Assembly: GCA_903831935.1 (NCBI GenBank)
Contig: CAIKZP010000037.1
Location: forward strand, 43,645 to 107,644
Direction of reading: 5' to 3'
Length of the DNA stretch: 64,000 nt
From: an uncultured Bacteroidota bacterium
GTDB taxonomy: Bacteria; Bacteroidota; Bacteroidia; Chitinophagales; Chitinophagaceae
Shown here piece after piece: positions 8,665-18,189 of the stretch (positions within the stretch are counted from its first letter, which is position 1; each line of letters starts with the position of its first letter). Made by a program: the position numbers and the translations under genes. The notes under the pieces are model-generated. The model was not told where the DNA came from. It ran no database searches and saw only the letters and a list, made by a program, of their open reading frames with translations.

Positions 8665-9315
8665 ATGAAATTTTTTATTGACACGGGAAATTTGGCCCAA
8701 ATTAAAGAAGCTAGTGAATTAGGAATCTTGGATGGTGTAACTACCAATCCGTCATTAATGGCTAAAGAAGGCGTTAAAGGCGAAGCGGCAATTGCATTGC
8801 ATTACAAGGCTATTTGTGATTTAGTTGATGGCGATATTAGTGCCGAAGTATTGTCTACAGATTTTGCTACAATGGTAGAAGAAGGCAAGAAATTAGCTGC
8901 TATTCACCCAAATATTGTGGTGAAAGTACCTATGATTAAAGATGGTATTAAAGCCATTAAATGGTTTACAGATAATGGTATCCGTACCAATTGCACCTTA
9001 GTATTCTCTGCAGGTCAGGCAATATTAGCAGCAAAAGCAGGTGCGTCTTATGTTTCTCCATTTATTGGTCGGATTGACGATAGCGGTTGGGATGGTATTG
9101 AATTGATTGCGCAAATGCGTCATATATATGATATTCAAGGCTATAAAACAGAAATTTTAGCAGCATCCATTCGTAATGCGTTGCATATTATAAAAGCTGC
9201 CGAAGCAGGTGCAGATGTTTGTACTTGTCCATTAGATTCAATTTTAGGATTATTAAAACATCCTTTAACGGACATTGGATTGGCTAAGTTTTTAGAAGAC
9301 GCTAAAAAAATGTAA
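8665..9315 (+). CDS. Transaldolase / fructose-6-phosphate aldolase family (TalC/FSA type)
   Basis: A 216-residue TIM-barrel class I aldolase of the short transaldolase subfamily. Visible signatures are FFIDTGNLAQIKEA (3-16), DGVTTNPSL (23-31), and VVKVPM (85-90) with Schiff-base Lys87. The C-terminal half has the TLVFSAGQAILAAKAGASYVSPFIGR block. By family it exchanges dihydroxyacetone units between sugar phosphates in the non-oxidative pentose phosphate pathway; Bacteroidota commonly use this short form as their transaldolase, though fructose-6-phosphate aldolase activity cannot be excluded. It lies 87 bp after the SRP RNA and ends at a strong shared terminator. Confidence 0.92.
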   Translation: MKFFIDTGNLAQIKEASELGILDGVTTNPSLMAKEGVKGEAAIALHYKAICDLVDGDISAEVLSTDFATMVEEGKKLAAIHPNIVVKVPMIKDGIKAIKWFTDNGIRTNCTLVFSAGQAILAAKAGASYVSPFIGRIDDSGWDGIELIAQMRHIYDIQGYKTEILAASIRNALHIIKAAEAGADVCTCPLDSILGLLKHPLTDIGLAKFLEDAKKM

Positions 9316-9330
9316 TAAAATTCTCAGTAT

Positions 9331-9368
9331 AAAAAAGGTTGAATTATTTATTGCTTCAACCTTTTTTT
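9331..9368. terminator. Bidirectional intrinsic terminator between the transaldolase and AlkD genes
   Basis: AAAAAAGGTTGAA and TTCAACCTTTTTTT form a hairpin flanked by A and T runs, so it can stop transcription from either convergent gene. Confidence 0.88.
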
Positions 9369-9379
9369 ATGCACCAAAC

Positions 9380-10063
9380 TTAATTAACAGGTTTGGCATG
9401 AATTCTTTTAATGGCTTCTTTTTTACTTAAGGGAGACAATGAATTTGTTGCTACGAATTGTATAACCCATTCTGAATTTGTTTTTGAATATTCTCTCAAA
9501 GCCCATCCAATTGCTTTTCTAATAAAAAATTCTTTGGAATCTTTTAAGTGCAAAATATATTTTGAGAGTAATGCTGTATCAGTTTCTTTTTTATAAGATT
9601 TTTGAAATAATAAACTACTTCGCTGCAACCAAATATTTTCTGATTGATTCCATTTTTTAGTGACGGGCAAAATTTGTTCATGAAAAATTTTAAAGTAGGG
9701 TCCTAGCCATTCGCTAGCAATGGTATCAACGGTTTCCCACCAGCTTTTATTAGTAATACAGTATTCAATTAATGCGATACTTGCAGGGGTCCATAGTTTT
9801 TTATTAGCAGCAAAAACATCAATAGCAAAATAAGAAAGTTCTCTATTGGGCATGGCCCAAAGTTCTTTTACGATTTTTTCTATTGCTGCCATATCATTTA
9901 GCGGATGTGTTTTGATATGTGCTTTTACAATGCTATCTCGCAAAGGTGTTTTAATGCCAAAAAAAATAAATTGGTGCAGCATATACGCTTTCATGCCTGC
10001 TGCGTTTTCTTTGTTTGCCTGTTTGGAAAACTGATCATAAACAGGCTTAATATACGGGTGCAT
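9380..10063 (-). CDS. AlkD-like DNA alkylation repair protein (HEAT-like repeats)
   Basis: Likely a base-excision glycosylase of the AlkC/AlkD superfamily, which removes positively charged alkylated purines without base flipping. The 227-residue protein is almost entirely helical HEAT-like repeats. Family blocks visible: FGIKTPLRDSIVK near 34-46, ELSYFAIDVF near 75-84, SKSWW-like NKSWWETVDTIA near 107-118, and FFIRKAIGWALREYSKT near 178-194, which carries the conserved Arg and Trp. It is 14 bp after the Gfo/Idh gene, so it is probably the last gene of a leftward operon that has no other repair gene. Confidence 0.87.
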   Translation of the reverse strand: MHPYIKPVYDQFSKQANKENAAGMKAYMLHQFIFFGIKTPLRDSIVKAHIKTHPLNDMAAIEKIVKELWAMPNRELSYFAIDVFAANKKLWTPASIALIEYCITNKSWWETVDTIASEWLGPYFKIFHEQILPVTKKWNQSENIWLQRSSLLFQKSYKKETDTALLSKYILHLKDSKEFFIRKAIGWALREYSKTNSEWVIQFVATNSLSPLSKKEAIKRIHAKPVN

Positions 10064-10077
10064 GATAGTTGTTTTTA

Positions 10078-11121
10078 TTACAAATCAATCACTGCTTTTT
10101 GTTGATTGCTTTTGAATGCGGCTTCTATTATTTGTAAAATATTAATACCATCTTGTGCTGTTACTGGCATGGCAGTATGGTTGTTAATGGCATTAGCCAC
10201 TCCACTATAATAATCGGCATAATTGCCTTGCATAGTAGGTACTTTTCCCCTAATAATTTGTCCGTTCATTTCAGTATGCAATAGGCCTTGTTCTTCTATA
10301 GGTTCGGTACCCCATTCTTTGTTTCCAGGTTTTTTATTGGCAACTAATTCAATCTCTTGAATATCGCCCCTGCTTTTTAAAAAACTGCCTTTATTGCCAT
10401 GAATAACATACGATGGAACAGCTTCTCTAACTTGGTAACCAGATTTTAATCGAACCCGAATGGTTTTATAATAGAGTAGTATTTCAAAATAATCATCCAC
10501 CAATGAACCTGGTCGGGTAATTCTAATATCTGCAAAAACCGAATAAGGCATACCAAACAAACAAAGCGCTTGGTCTATTAAATGTGGCCCTAAATCATAA
10601 ACTGTTCCTGCGCCAGGACCGGGAGTTTCTTTGTGTAATTTTGGGCTTAATTCTTCTTTGAATCGATCGAAATGAATTTCTGCTTCTACTATATTTCCTA
10701 GCCAATTTTCTTTAATCAAACGCTTCACTGTTTTGAAGTCGCTATCCCAACGGCGATTTTGAAATACCGATAATTGCAAGTTCTTGTCAATGGCAATCTG
10801 GTGCAATTCAATTGCTTCTGCAGTAGTGCTTGTAAAGCATTTTTCTACTACCGCGTGTTTACCTGCAAGCAATACTTTTTTAGTGTATTCATAATGCGTA
10901 TAGGTGGGTGTATTTACAATGACTAAGTCAATAGTTGCATCATTTAATACATCTTCTAATGATCGATAAATTATTGCGTTAGGATAAAATTCAAGCGAAT
11001 TATTGGTGGTTCTTTCCCAAAAACCAACTAATTCAAAAGCCGGATCTAGTGCAATAAATGGGGCATGAAAAACCCTCCCAGACATTCCAAAAGACAATAT
11101 AGCGGTGCGAATAGCTTGCAT
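10078..11121 (-). CDS. Gfo/Idh/MocA family NAD(P)-dependent oxidoreductase
   Basis: A 347-residue sugar- or inositol-type dehydrogenase. The N-terminal Rossmann fold has FGMSGRVFHAPF (11-22), a variant seen in the YvaA/YdgJ branch. The EKP motif, whose Lys is catalytic or cofactor-binding, reads EKC (93-95) here, so the usual Pro is Cys. The second domain carries GTVYDLGPHLIDQA with the conserved Asp and His of the active site. Substrate is unknown. It sits between the GH30 glycosidase gene (30 bp) and alkD-like gene (14 bp), suggesting a sugar released by the glycosidase as a possible, unproven, substrate. Confidence 0.88.
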   Translation of the reverse strand: MQAIRTAILSFGMSGRVFHAPFIALDPAFELVGFWERTTNNSLEFYPNAIIYRSLEDVLNDATIDLVIVNTPTYTHYEYTKKVLLAGKHAVVEKCFTSTTAEAIELHQIAIDKNLQLSVFQNRRWDSDFKTVKRLIKENWLGNIVEAEIHFDRFKEELSPKLHKETPGPGAGTVYDLGPHLIDQALCLFGMPYSVFADIRITRPGSLVDDYFEILLYYKTIRVRLKSGYQVREAVPSYVIHGNKGSFLKSRGDIQEIELVANKKPGNKEWGTEPIEEQGLLHTEMNGQIIRGKVPTMQGNYADYYSGVANAINNHTAMPVTAQDGINILQIIEAAFKSNQQKAVIDL

Positions 11122-11151
11122 GAAATTTCAATATTTTAAAAACGTATTTTA

Positions 11152-12624
11152 TTAATCTACTACCAATGTTTGAATAGAATGCGGCAAACTAATTACAGGA
11201 ACTGCTTTACTTCCAATACTCATATGATAAGGAATGGTATCATTACTCTGGTTCATTACTACCACAATAATGCTTCCATCGGTATTTTGAAAAGCTGTTG
11301 TAAGTAATTGACCTCGGCTAGTTGAACTAATAATTCTTTTTGCACCAGGGCGAATGAATTTAGAGAAATGCCCTATATAATAAAAAGAGTTTAAATAAGT
11401 AATTTCGCCCGATTTAGTATTGGCATGCACCGGCGCAAAACAAAAATTACCAACATGATTAGGTCCTCCATTTTCATCGAGTAAAATATTCCAATCGGTC
11501 CATCCCACAGTGCCATTGTTAAAATCATTAATCATTGATCTGCCATAGGCTTCTCCAAACCTCCAATCGCTTGTACTAGTTGGATCAAATTTTTCTGCAC
11601 ATCCCTCAGTAAAAATTAAATGGGTATTTGGAAACGACTCATTAACCCTGCGCACATTGTCAAATAGTTTACCACCACCCGTCCAGTCTTCGTACCAATG
11701 GTATCCAATACCCCAAACGTATTTAGCGGCTGCAGGGTCGCTTAAAATGGTGCTAGCACGATGGTATAGTAAGTCTCTATTATGGTCCCAGGCAATTAAT
11801 TTTTTATTGGCCATTCCAGATTTAAATAAGGTAGGCCCCAAAAAGTTTTTAATAAAATCTCGTTCTTCTTCGGCAGTATAATTACAAGATTCCCATTTTT
11901 GAACTGCCATTGGTTCGTTTTGAACACTCAAACCCCAAACAGGTATTCCTTCTTGTTCGTAAGCTTTAATAAATTTAATATAATAGTTAGCCCAACTTTG
12001 ATAATAGGCGGGTAATAATTTTCCGCCATGAAGCATTTCTTTATTTGATTTCATCCATCCTGGCGGACTCCAAGGGCTCACATATAAAGCCAATTTTCCA
12101 CCTGCAGCAGCGATTGCTTGTTTGATAAATGGAATACGATAAGTTTGGTCGTGTGCAATGCTAAATGATTTTAATTCAATATCATTCTCTTTTGTATAAG
12201 TATAACTGTCACTAGAAAAATCGCAACTATGAATATTGGTGCGAGCAAGTGAATAGCCAATACCTTTTTTTGCATCGAAATATTTTTCAATAATTTCTTG
12301 TTGTTTTGCTTTAGACATTTTTGCAAATGTTTCTGCAGAAGCATCGGTTAATGCGCCGCCAATTCCTACAAAAGTTTGAAACTTTTTGCTAGGATCTACA
12401 AAGATGGCGGGTTCTGTTTCAAACGGTTGAGGGTAAGCGCTGAAACTCAATGTAGCAGATGCTGTTAGGCGATAATTGCTGTTATTAGCAGTGGTATATA
12501 CAGTTACTTTTTGGGCTTTTTTGTTGCCAGGGTCAGTTGCTGTATTAACTGCTACAGAACTGTTAGTTGGTGCTGCAAATAAAGCAGCTAAAATGGCACT
12601 AATAAAAAACTGATACATATACAA
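11152..12624 (-). CDS. Secreted glycoside hydrolase family 30 (glucosylceramidase-like)
   Basis: A retaining beta-glycosidase of 490 residues with a signal peptide at 1-26. Clan A signatures are visible: FQTFVGIGGALTDASAE (82-98), SPWSPPGWMK (183-192), the acid/base Glu237 in VQNEP, and the nucleophile Glu340 in IFTEG. A C-terminal beta-sandwich with the Asn-Gln-Ser block VVVMNQSND closes the protein, as in GH30 subfamilies acting on beta-1,6-glucan, glucosylceramide or related glucosides. Substrate cannot be decided from sequence. It lies 11 bp after the ChaN-like gene in the same operon, which suggests export with a second surface protein. Confidence 0.92.
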   Translation of the reverse strand: MYMYQFFISAILAALFAAPTNSSVAVNTATDPGNKKAQKVTVYTTANNSNYRLTASATLSFSAYPQPFETEPAIFVDPSKKFQTFVGIGGALTDASAETFAKMSKAKQQEIIEKYFDAKKGIGYSLARTNIHSCDFSSDSYTYTKENDIELKSFSIAHDQTYRIPFIKQAIAAAGGKLALYVSPWSPPGWMKSNKEMLHGGKLLPAYYQSWANYYIKFIKAYEQEGIPVWGLSVQNEPMAVQKWESCNYTAEEERDFIKNFLGPTLFKSGMANKKLIAWDHNRDLLYHRASTILSDPAAAKYVWGIGYHWYEDWTGGGKLFDNVRRVNESFPNTHLIFTEGCAEKFDPTSTSDWRFGEAYGRSMINDFNNGTVGWTDWNILLDENGGPNHVGNFCFAPVHANTKSGEITYLNSFYYIGHFSKFIRPGAKRIISSTSRGQLLTTAFQNTDGSIIVVVMNQSNDTIPYHMSIGSKAVPVISLPHSIQTLVVD

Positions 12625-12635
12625 GCTTTTGAATA

Positions 12636-13490
12636 TTAATAAGTATTTGTCATGTCTTCATCAACACAAATAATAAAATCTGCTTTGCCTTTATTTTCTG
12701 CTAATAATTTTGAAATATCTTTTTGAGAAACCGTTGTAATGGTTACTTGTTTTAATTCGGGTCTTTGCTGAGTAATGTACCAACCAATGCCTTCATGGTT
12801 ATCGGAATGATAAGAGCCATTGTAATGAATAAACAAACTGCCAGCTGTATAATATTTTAAAATAAAATGCGCCATGGTTGCGTCTTTAATGGCTTGTGCC
12901 TTTGGTAGATTGTCTCCGCCATGTCCACCCATCATTGCCACCATATTTTTGTATCCTGGTAACGATGCGTCGTATGCAATAGGTAATGGTGCTAACCATG
13001 CTTTTTCTTTATTGCTAATGGTATCTAAAATGGCAAATCCACCTTTTGAAACCATAGAGGCATAACGCCTAGGAACATTTGATGCAGCAAATGCAATTTT
13101 GTTTTCTTTTGCAAAATTTACCAATGGTGCATAATCGGTAGGGTAGTTCTTCCATAAACGTGCCAATGAATCAAGTGCTTTTGCTTTGATTTCGCCGCGT
13201 AGATATTGGTCTAAAACCGCTTGGTTGTCTTGCTCAAACATTTCTGCACCTAATACTAAATTTCTTTTTTCTTTACAGTCTTTGGTTACTTCTAATTGTA
13301 GCCAGTGTGCAATTGCATTGTTATGAAATTCACCAAAAAGTACAATGTCTTTCTCAGTTAATACTTGTAGCATTTTACCATAAGATATTTTTTTGCCTTT
13401 TGCATTAAAGAGTTGGTAAGCCAGTTTCTGTTGGCCATAGCTAGTTCCTATTAAATACAAGCTTAAAACGAGTAACAATAATTTCTTCAT
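12636..13490 (-). CDS. ChaN-like (EreA/ChaN superfamily) exported protein
   Basis: A 284-residue protein with a signal peptide ending near SYGQ (residues 1-20). It carries the ChaN domain: VLFGEFHNNAIAHWLQLEV (about 49-67) with the conserved Glu and His pair, LGAEMFEQDNQ (about 80-90), and a C-terminal block with HYNGSYHSDNHEGIGWYI that matches the last His of the family. Members bind haem or act as iron-regulated lipoproteins; the Campylobacter ChaN structure binds haem. No lipobox is visible here. It is the first gene of the leftward cluster with GH30, Gfo/Idh and AlkD-like genes. Confidence 0.85.
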   Translation of the reverse strand: MKKLLLLVLSLYLIGTSYGQQKLAYQLFNAKGKKISYGKMLQVLTEKDIVLFGEFHNNAIAHWLQLEVTKDCKEKRNLVLGAEMFEQDNQAVLDQYLRGEIKAKALDSLARLWKNYPTDYAPLVNFAKENKIAFAASNVPRRYASMVSKGGFAILDTISNKEKAWLAPLPIAYDASLPGYKNMVAMMGGHGGDNLPKAQAIKDATMAHFILKYYTAGSLFIHYNGSYHSDNHEGIGWYITQQRPELKQVTITTVSQKDISKLLAENKGKADFIICVDEDMTNTY

Positions 13491-13556
13491 GGTGTGTTGT
13501 TTGAAAAGGAAAATTAACTAAAATCTAGCAGATTCTCTACTTACTAGTTATTCATA

Positions 13557-13586
13557 AAAAAATCCCCCAATTGGAGGATTTTTTTA
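13557..13586. terminator. Intrinsic terminator after the aconitase gene
   Basis: A-rich lead, AATCCCCC, AATTGG, then GAGGATT followed by a T run, giving a hairpin readable on either strand. It lies 18 bp beyond the aconitase stop and about 70 bp upstream of the ChaN-like start. Confidence 0.8.
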
Positions 13587-13603
13587 TTTAGTTTTTTTGA
13601 AAA

Positions 13604-15874
13604 TTAGGCGCTAGCAACTTGCTTGCGAATAATATTCAATGCCGCTCCTTCTTTAAACCACTCAATTTGTTGTTGGTTATAAGTATGGTTGGCTATAATT
13701 TTGTCTTGGCTACCATCTGCATGGGTAAACACCAATGTTAATGGGGTTCCTGGCTCAAAGCTGGTTAATCCAAGAATATCAATGGTATCGTCTTCCTGAA
13801 TTTTTTCGTAGTCTGTTTTGTCGTTAAAAGTTAACGCTAACATACCTTGTTTTTTCAGGTTGGTTTCATGAATACGTGCAAATGATTTGGTTAATACCAC
13901 ACGCACGCCCAAATGACGTGGTTCCATTGCAGCATGCTCACGGCTACTTCCTTCGCCATAATTTTCATCGCCTACTACAATAGTTCCTATTCCTGCTGCT
14001 TTGTAAGCACGTTGTGTTGCAGGAACTGGGCCGTATTCACCGGTTAATTGGTTCTTGATATTATCGGTTTTATCATTAAAGAAATTCACCGCACCAATCA
14101 ACATATTATTACTGATATTATCTAAGTGTCCACGGAATTTTAACCAAGGTCCTGCCATTGAAATATGGTCGGTGGTACATTTTCCTTTTGCTTTAATTAG
14201 TAGTCTTAAAGATTTTAAATCATTACCATCCCAAGCTGCAAAAGGATCCAATAATTGCAAGCGTTTGCTTACAGGGTCTACTGCAACGGTTACGCCCGAT
14301 CCGTCAGCAGCAGGTGCTTGGTACCCAGCATCTTCAACAGCAAAACCACGTAATGGTAATTCTTGACCACTAGGTTCGTTTAATTTTACTTGCTCGCCTT
14401 TGTTATTGGTAATGGTATCGGTAAGAGGATTGAAGGTTAAATCACCTGCAATGGCAAGTGCTGTAACCAATTCAGGAGATGCTACAAATGCAAAAGTATT
14501 TGGGTTGCCGTCGGCACGTTTTGCAAAGTTTCTATTAAAACTATGAACGATAGCATTCTTTTCTTTTTTCTCGGCACCAACACGATCCCACATTCCAATA
14601 CAAGGTCCGCAAGCATTTGCAAATACTGTTGCGCCAATGTTTTCAAAAACGTCTAAGAATCCATCTCTAGCAATGGTATAACGCACTTGTTCAGAACCCG
14701 GTGTGATTTTAAATTCAGCGGCTAGTGTTAAACCTTTTTCAGTTACTTGTTTTGCCAAACTAACTGCTCTACTAATGTCTTCATAAGATGAATTAGTACA
14801 ACTACCAATTAAACCAACTTCAATTTTAGTAGGCCAACCATTGGCAGCAGCTACTTCTTTCATTTTAGATATAGGTGTAGCCAAATCTGGTGTGAAAGGT
14901 CCGTTCAAATGTGGTTCTAATGTACTTAGGTCTAATTCAATTACTTCATCAAAATATTTTGAAGGATTTGCATACACATCGGCATCGGCAGTTAAATAAT
15001 CTTTTACTGCATCAGCAGCAGCAGCAATATCTGCGCGGCCTGTAGCTGATAAGTAACGACTCATACTTTCATCGTATCCAAAAGTAGAAGTGGTTGCACC
15101 AATTTCAGCACCCATATTACAAATCGTGCCTTTACCTGTACAACTCATACTAGTGGCGCCTTCGCCAAAATATTCAACAATAGCACCAGTTCCACCTTTT
15201 ACAGTAAGAATACCAGCCACTTTTAAAATCACGTCTTTAGGAGCCGTCCAGCCACTTAATTTGCCAGTTAATTTAATACCAATTAATTTAGGCCATTTTA
15301 ATTCCCAAGGAAGTCCTGCCATTACATCACAAGCATCTGCTCCACCAACACCAATTGCAATCATACCAAGCCCTCCAGCATTTACTGTATGAGAATCGGT
15401 ACCAATCATCATTCCACCAGGGAATGCATAATTTTCTAACACTACTTGGTGAATAATTCCAGCGCCTGGTTTCCAAAAACCAATACCGTATTTATTAGAA
15501 ACAGAAGCCAAGAAATCATATACTTCTTTGCTTTCTGCATTCGCTACTTGTAAATCTTGTTTTGCTTCATTTTTGGCAGTAATTAAGTGGTCGCAATGCA
15601 CCGTTGATGGCACCGCTACTTTTTTACGTCCTGCTTGCATAAACTGCAATAAAGCCATTTGAGCAGTGGCATCTTGCATTGCTACACGGTCTGGAGCGAA
15701 ATCTACATAATGCTTACCACGTTCAAAGCTACTCAAGGATTGATCAGCGTGCAAATGGGCAAAAAGGATTTTTTCGGATAAAGTAAGGGGTCTGCCCAAT
15801 GCGGTACGTGCTGCGTCTACTTTAGCAGGCATATTTGCGTACAATTGCTTGATCATTTCGATATCAAAAGCCAT
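13604..15874 (-). CDS. acn: Aconitate hydratase
   Basis: Isomerises citrate to isocitrate in the TCA cycle. The 756-residue protein has the mitochondrial-type aconitase layout: domains 1-3 to about residue 510, a linker, and the swivel domain (about 560-756). Cluster ligands are Cys359 ([10 protein letters not shown]), Cys422 and Cys425 ([10 protein letters not shown]). The swivel-domain [14 protein letters not shown] holds the catalytic Ser and substrate-binding Arg. It is monocistronic: a terminator lies downstream and a TAAATTTG box 50 bp upstream on its own strand. The mitochondrial type fits Bacteroidota, rather than AcnB of Proteobacteria. Confidence 0.96.
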   Translation of the reverse strand: MAFDIEMIKQLYANMPAKVDAARTALGRPLTLSEKILFAHLHADQSLSSFERGKHYVDFAPDRVAMQDATAQMALLQFMQAGRKKVAVPSTVHCDHLITAKNEAKQDLQVANAESKEVYDFLASVSNKYGIGFWKPGAGIIHQVVLENYAFPGGMMIGTDSHTVNAGGLGMIAIGVGGADACDVMAGLPWELKWPKLIGIKLTGKLSGWTAPKDVILKVAGILTVKGGTGAIVEYFGEGATSMSCTGKGTICNMGAEIGATTSTFGYDESMSRYLSATGRADIAAAADAVKDYLTADADVYANPSKYFDEVIELDLSTLEPHLNGPFTPDLATPISKMKEVAAANGWPTKIEVGLIGSCTNSSYEDISRAVSLAKQVTEKGLTLAAEFKITPGSEQVRYTIARDGFLDVFENIGATVFANACGPCIGMWDRVGAEKKEKNAIVHSFNRNFAKRADGNPNTFAFVASPELVTALAIAGDLTFNPLTDTITNNKGEQVKLNEPSGQELPLRGFAVEDAGYQAPAADGSGVTVAVDPVSKRLQLLDPFAAWDGNDLKSLRLLIKAKGKCTTDHISMAGPWLKFRGHLDNISNNMLIGAVNFFNDKTDNIKNQLTGEYGPVPATQRAYKAAGIGTIVVGDENYGEGSSREHAAMEPRHLGVRVVLTKSFARIHETNLKKQGMLALTFNDKTDYEKIQEDDTIDILGLTSFEPGTPLTLVFTHADGSQDKIIANHTYNQQQIEWFKEGAALNIIRKQVASA

Positions 15875-15923
15875 AGGTTGAAAAATTTATGATTTGAGAT
15901 TAAGGTACGATTGATTGATTTTG

Positions 15924-15931
15924 CAAATTTA
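15924..15931 (-). promoter_or_regulatory. Candidate -7 box (TAAATTTG) of the aconitase gene
   Basis: Exact TAnnTTTG match on the minus strand, 50 bp before the ATG, predicting a leader of about 45 bases. No good TTTG is seen at the right distance upstream. Confidence 0.5.
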
Positions 15932-16033
15932 CGCCAAAACAGGCTTGAGTAATGAACTGTTTTAAACTTTTATTCAATTCAAATGTCTATTTTTATGAAA
16001 CAAAGGGTTTAGCCCGTTATAATTTATAGAATC

Positions 16034-16255
16034 ATGCAAAAAATTCGCGAAAATATTGAGATGCACGCTTTTGGAGTTTGTTCGGCTATTGGCGAAAAAT
16101 TTGGCATTGCCAGTTCTAAAATTAGAATGTGGTTCATTTATATTTCATTTCTAACTCTAGGATCTCCTATTTTAGTGTACATGATTCTTGCATTTTGGAT
16201 CAATATCAAGAATTATATCATGGCAGGAAGGCGTAATCCATTAAAAAATTGGTAA
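16034..16255 (+). CDS. PspC-domain small membrane protein
   Basis: A 73-residue PspC-like protein. PspC is the inner-membrane sensor of the phage-shock response in other bacteria, but short stand-alone PspC proteins of unknown role are frequent in Bacteroidota. The fold is visible as a helix (FGVCSAIGEKFGIASSKIRMWFIYISFLTLGSP) followed by one membrane segment (about 34-58). No pspA or pspB is near. It converges on kdsA with 11 bp between stop codons. Confidence 0.75.
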   Translation: MQKIRENIEMHAFGVCSAIGEKFGIASSKIRMWFIYISFLTLGSPILVYMILAFWINIKNYIMAGRRNPLKNW

Positions 16256-16266
16256 GAAAGAGGGTT

Positions 16267-17091
16267 TTAAACAACCGCTTTTCTGAGTTTCACCAATTGC
16301 TCTAACAAGGGCTCTAATAAATTTAATTGTAACATATTTGCTCCATCGCTTTTGGCAATTGCTGGATTGGGATGTGTTTCTATAAACAATCCGTCGGCAC
16401 CCGTTGCAATGGCTGCTTTGGCAATGGTTCCAATCAATTGAGGGTTGCCACCAGTAATACCAGAACTTTGATTGGGTTGTTGTAGGGCATGGGTGCAATC
16501 CATAATAACAGGTGTTTGGTGCTCCTGCATCCATGGAATATTTCTGTAATCTACCACAAGGTCTGTATAGCCAAAACTATTGCCACGTTCAGTGAGCATA
16601 ATTTGTTCGTTTCCTGCTTTTTTAATTTTGTCAACTGCAAATTTCATAGAAGGACCACTTAAAAACTGTCCTTTTTTTACGTTAACAATTTTACCTGTTT
16701 CAGCAGCTGCAACAAGTAAATCGGTTTGTCTACACAAGAAAGCGGGAATTTGTAAAATATCAATGAAAGGCGCAGCCATAGCCGCTTCTTCGTGTGCATG
16801 AATATCAGAAGTAGTAGGCAAATGATATAAATCACCCACTTTTTTTATGAGTGCTAAACCAGTATCGTCTCCAATGCCTGTGAATGAATTGGCACTGGTT
16901 CTATTTGCTTTTCTGTAAGAGGCTTTAAAAACATAAGGAATGTTTAGTCTTTTACAAATGCTAGAAACTTTGTCTGCAATTTCTAATACAATTTCTTCCG
17001 ATTCTACCACACATGGCCCTGCAATTAAAAAAAAATTATTGGGGTCGTAAGATTGGTTTTTGAAGAGTTTGGCTAGAAAATCTGGTATCAT
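16267..17091 (-). CDS. kdsA: 3-deoxy-8-phosphooctulonate synthase (KDO-8-P synthase)
   Basis: Condenses phosphoenolpyruvate with arabinose 5-phosphate to make KDO-8-phosphate for the lipopolysaccharide inner core. The 274-residue TIM barrel has the family blocks FFLIAGPCVVESEE (about 21-34), FKASYRKANRTS (about 55-66), TSDIHAHEEA, QIPAFLCRQTDLL, VNVKKGQFLSGPSM and the substrate-binding ERGNSFGY. Its presence confirms an LPS-bearing outer membrane. A TAATTTTG box 41 bp upstream on the same strand marks a likely promoter, so it seems to be transcribed alone. Confidence 0.96.
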   Translation of the reverse strand: MIPDFLAKLFKNQSYDPNNFFLIAGPCVVESEEIVLEIADKVSSICKRLNIPYVFKASYRKANRTSANSFTGIGDDTGLALIKKVGDLYHLPTTSDIHAHEEAAMAAPFIDILQIPAFLCRQTDLLVAAAETGKIVNVKKGQFLSGPSMKFAVDKIKKAGNEQIMLTERGNSFGYTDLVVDYRNIPWMQEHQTPVIMDCTHALQQPNQSSGITGGNPQLIGTIAKAAIATGADGLFIETHPNPAIAKSDGANMLQLNLLEPLLEQLVKLRKAVV

Positions 17092-17131
17092 CCATTTAAG
17101 GTATTGGTGAATTCATAAAATTAAACTGCTG

Positions 17132-17139
17132 CAAAATTA
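17132..17139 (-). promoter_or_regulatory. Candidate -7 box (TAATTTTG) of kdsA
   Basis: Exact TAnnTTTG match on the minus strand, 40 bp ahead of the kdsA ATG, predicting a leader of roughly 37 bases. Confidence 0.5.
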
Positions 17140-17207
17140 AGTGAATTCTTACACTTACTATTTGTAATCCTTAAAAAGATAACTACTGTTAGTTTCAATA
17201 GAATATC

Positions 17208-17215
17208 TATTTTTG
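17208..17215 (+). promoter_or_regulatory. Candidate -7 box (TATTTTTG) of the SDR gene
   Basis: Exact TAnnTTTG match whose last bases coincide with the upstream TTG that could start the same reading frame. Transcription would begin after it, which supports the ATG at 17237 as the real start codon. Confidence 0.5.
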
Positions 17216-17236
17216 AACACTTCAAAATTCATTTAC

Positions 17237-18184
17237 ATGGCAAAAGATAAAATCTTAGTAATTGGGGCTTCCGGACAAATTGGGGTAGAACTTACGCTAG
17301 CACTACGAAAAATATATGGTGCTGCTAATGTTGTAGCATCTGATTTGCGCGAAGAGAACGACCTTTTAAAAGGAACTGGCCCCTATGTGAGTATGGATGT
17401 AATGAATAAAGAAATGTTGCATGTTCAGGTGATTCGTCAAAACATCACACAGATTTATTTGTTAGCGGCAATTTTATCTGCTACCGGCGAAAAAAATCCA
17501 GGCCTTGCTTGGCATTTAAATATGCAAGGCCTGTTAAATGTGTTGGATATTGCACGCGAAGAAAAATTACACAAAGTATATTGGCCAAGTAGTATTGCTG
17601 TTTTTGGTCCAACCTCTCCAAGACAATTTTGTCCGCAACAAACAGTTATTGAGCCCATCACTGTTTATGGTATTAGTAAGTATGCTGGTGAGTTTTGGTG
17701 TAATTATTACCACCAACGTTTTGGGGTTGATGTAAGAAGTATTCGTTATCCTGGATTGATCAGTTATAAATCGGCACCAGGCGGCGGAACAACAGATTAT
17801 GCAGTTGAAATTTATCACGAAGCACTGGCAGAAAAAAAGTATACCTGTTTTTTAAAAGAAGATACTTATTTGCCCATGATGTATATGCCCGATGCTATTC
17901 GAGCTACTATGGAACTAATGCATGCACCTGCTAATAACATTAAGGTGAGAACTTCTTATAATATTTCTGGAATGAGTTTTTCTCCAACAGAAATTGCGGC
18001 ATCTATTCAAAAACATATACCGGATTTTCAATTGAGTTGTGTGCCCGATTATAGACAAGCCATTGCAGATAGTTGGCCGCAAAGCATTGATGATACTGTT
18101 GCTAGTGCTGATTGGAATTGGAAGCCAGCTTTTGATTTAGATAAAATGACTACAGATATGTTACAGAATCTGTCTAAAAAATAA
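17237..18184 (+). CDS. NAD-dependent epimerase/dehydratase family; SDR-type L-threonine 3-dehydrogenase-like
   Basis: An extended short-chain dehydrogenase of 315 residues. It has the NAD-binding GASGQIG near residues 10-16, Ser118/119 in the PSSIAVFG block, and the catalytic pair Tyr144/Lys148 in YGISKYAGE. The block PGLISYKSAPGGGTTDYAVEIYHEAL matches SDR-type threonine 3-dehydrogenases, which oxidise L-threonine to 2-amino-3-ketobutyrate, described from Bacteroidota such as Flavobacterium frigidimaris. An in-frame TTG at 17213 lies within the promoter box and is rejected as start. No 2-amino-3-ketobutyrate ligase (kbl) is adjacent, so the pathway is not proven here. Confidence 0.85.
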   Translation: MAKDKILVIGASGQIGVELTLALRKIYGAANVVASDLREENDLLKGTGPYVSMDVMNKEMLHVQVIRQNITQIYLLAAILSATGEKNPGLAWHLNMQGLLNVLDIAREEKLHKVYWPSSIAVFGPTSPRQFCPQQTVIEPITVYGISKYAGEFWCNYYHQRFGVDVRSIRYPGLISYKSAPGGGTTDYAVEIYHEALAEKKYTCFLKEDTYLPMMYMPDAIRATMELMHAPANNIKVRTSYNISGMSFSPTEIAASIQKHIPDFQLSCVPDYRQAIADSWPQSIDDTVASADWNWKPAFDLDKMTTDMLQNLSKK

Positions 18185-18189
18185 TGCAA

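Noticed and set aside
8455..8700. Minus-strand 81-codon open frame
   Set aside because: It covers the SRP RNA gene and overlaps the transaldolase start; no protein family or signal seen.
15090..15392. Plus-strand 100-codon frame inside aconitase
   Set aside because: Shadow of the acn gene; no independent signal.
17213..17236. TTG start of the SDR gene
   Set aside because: It lies on the -7 box; ATG 17237 gives MAKDKILVIGASG.
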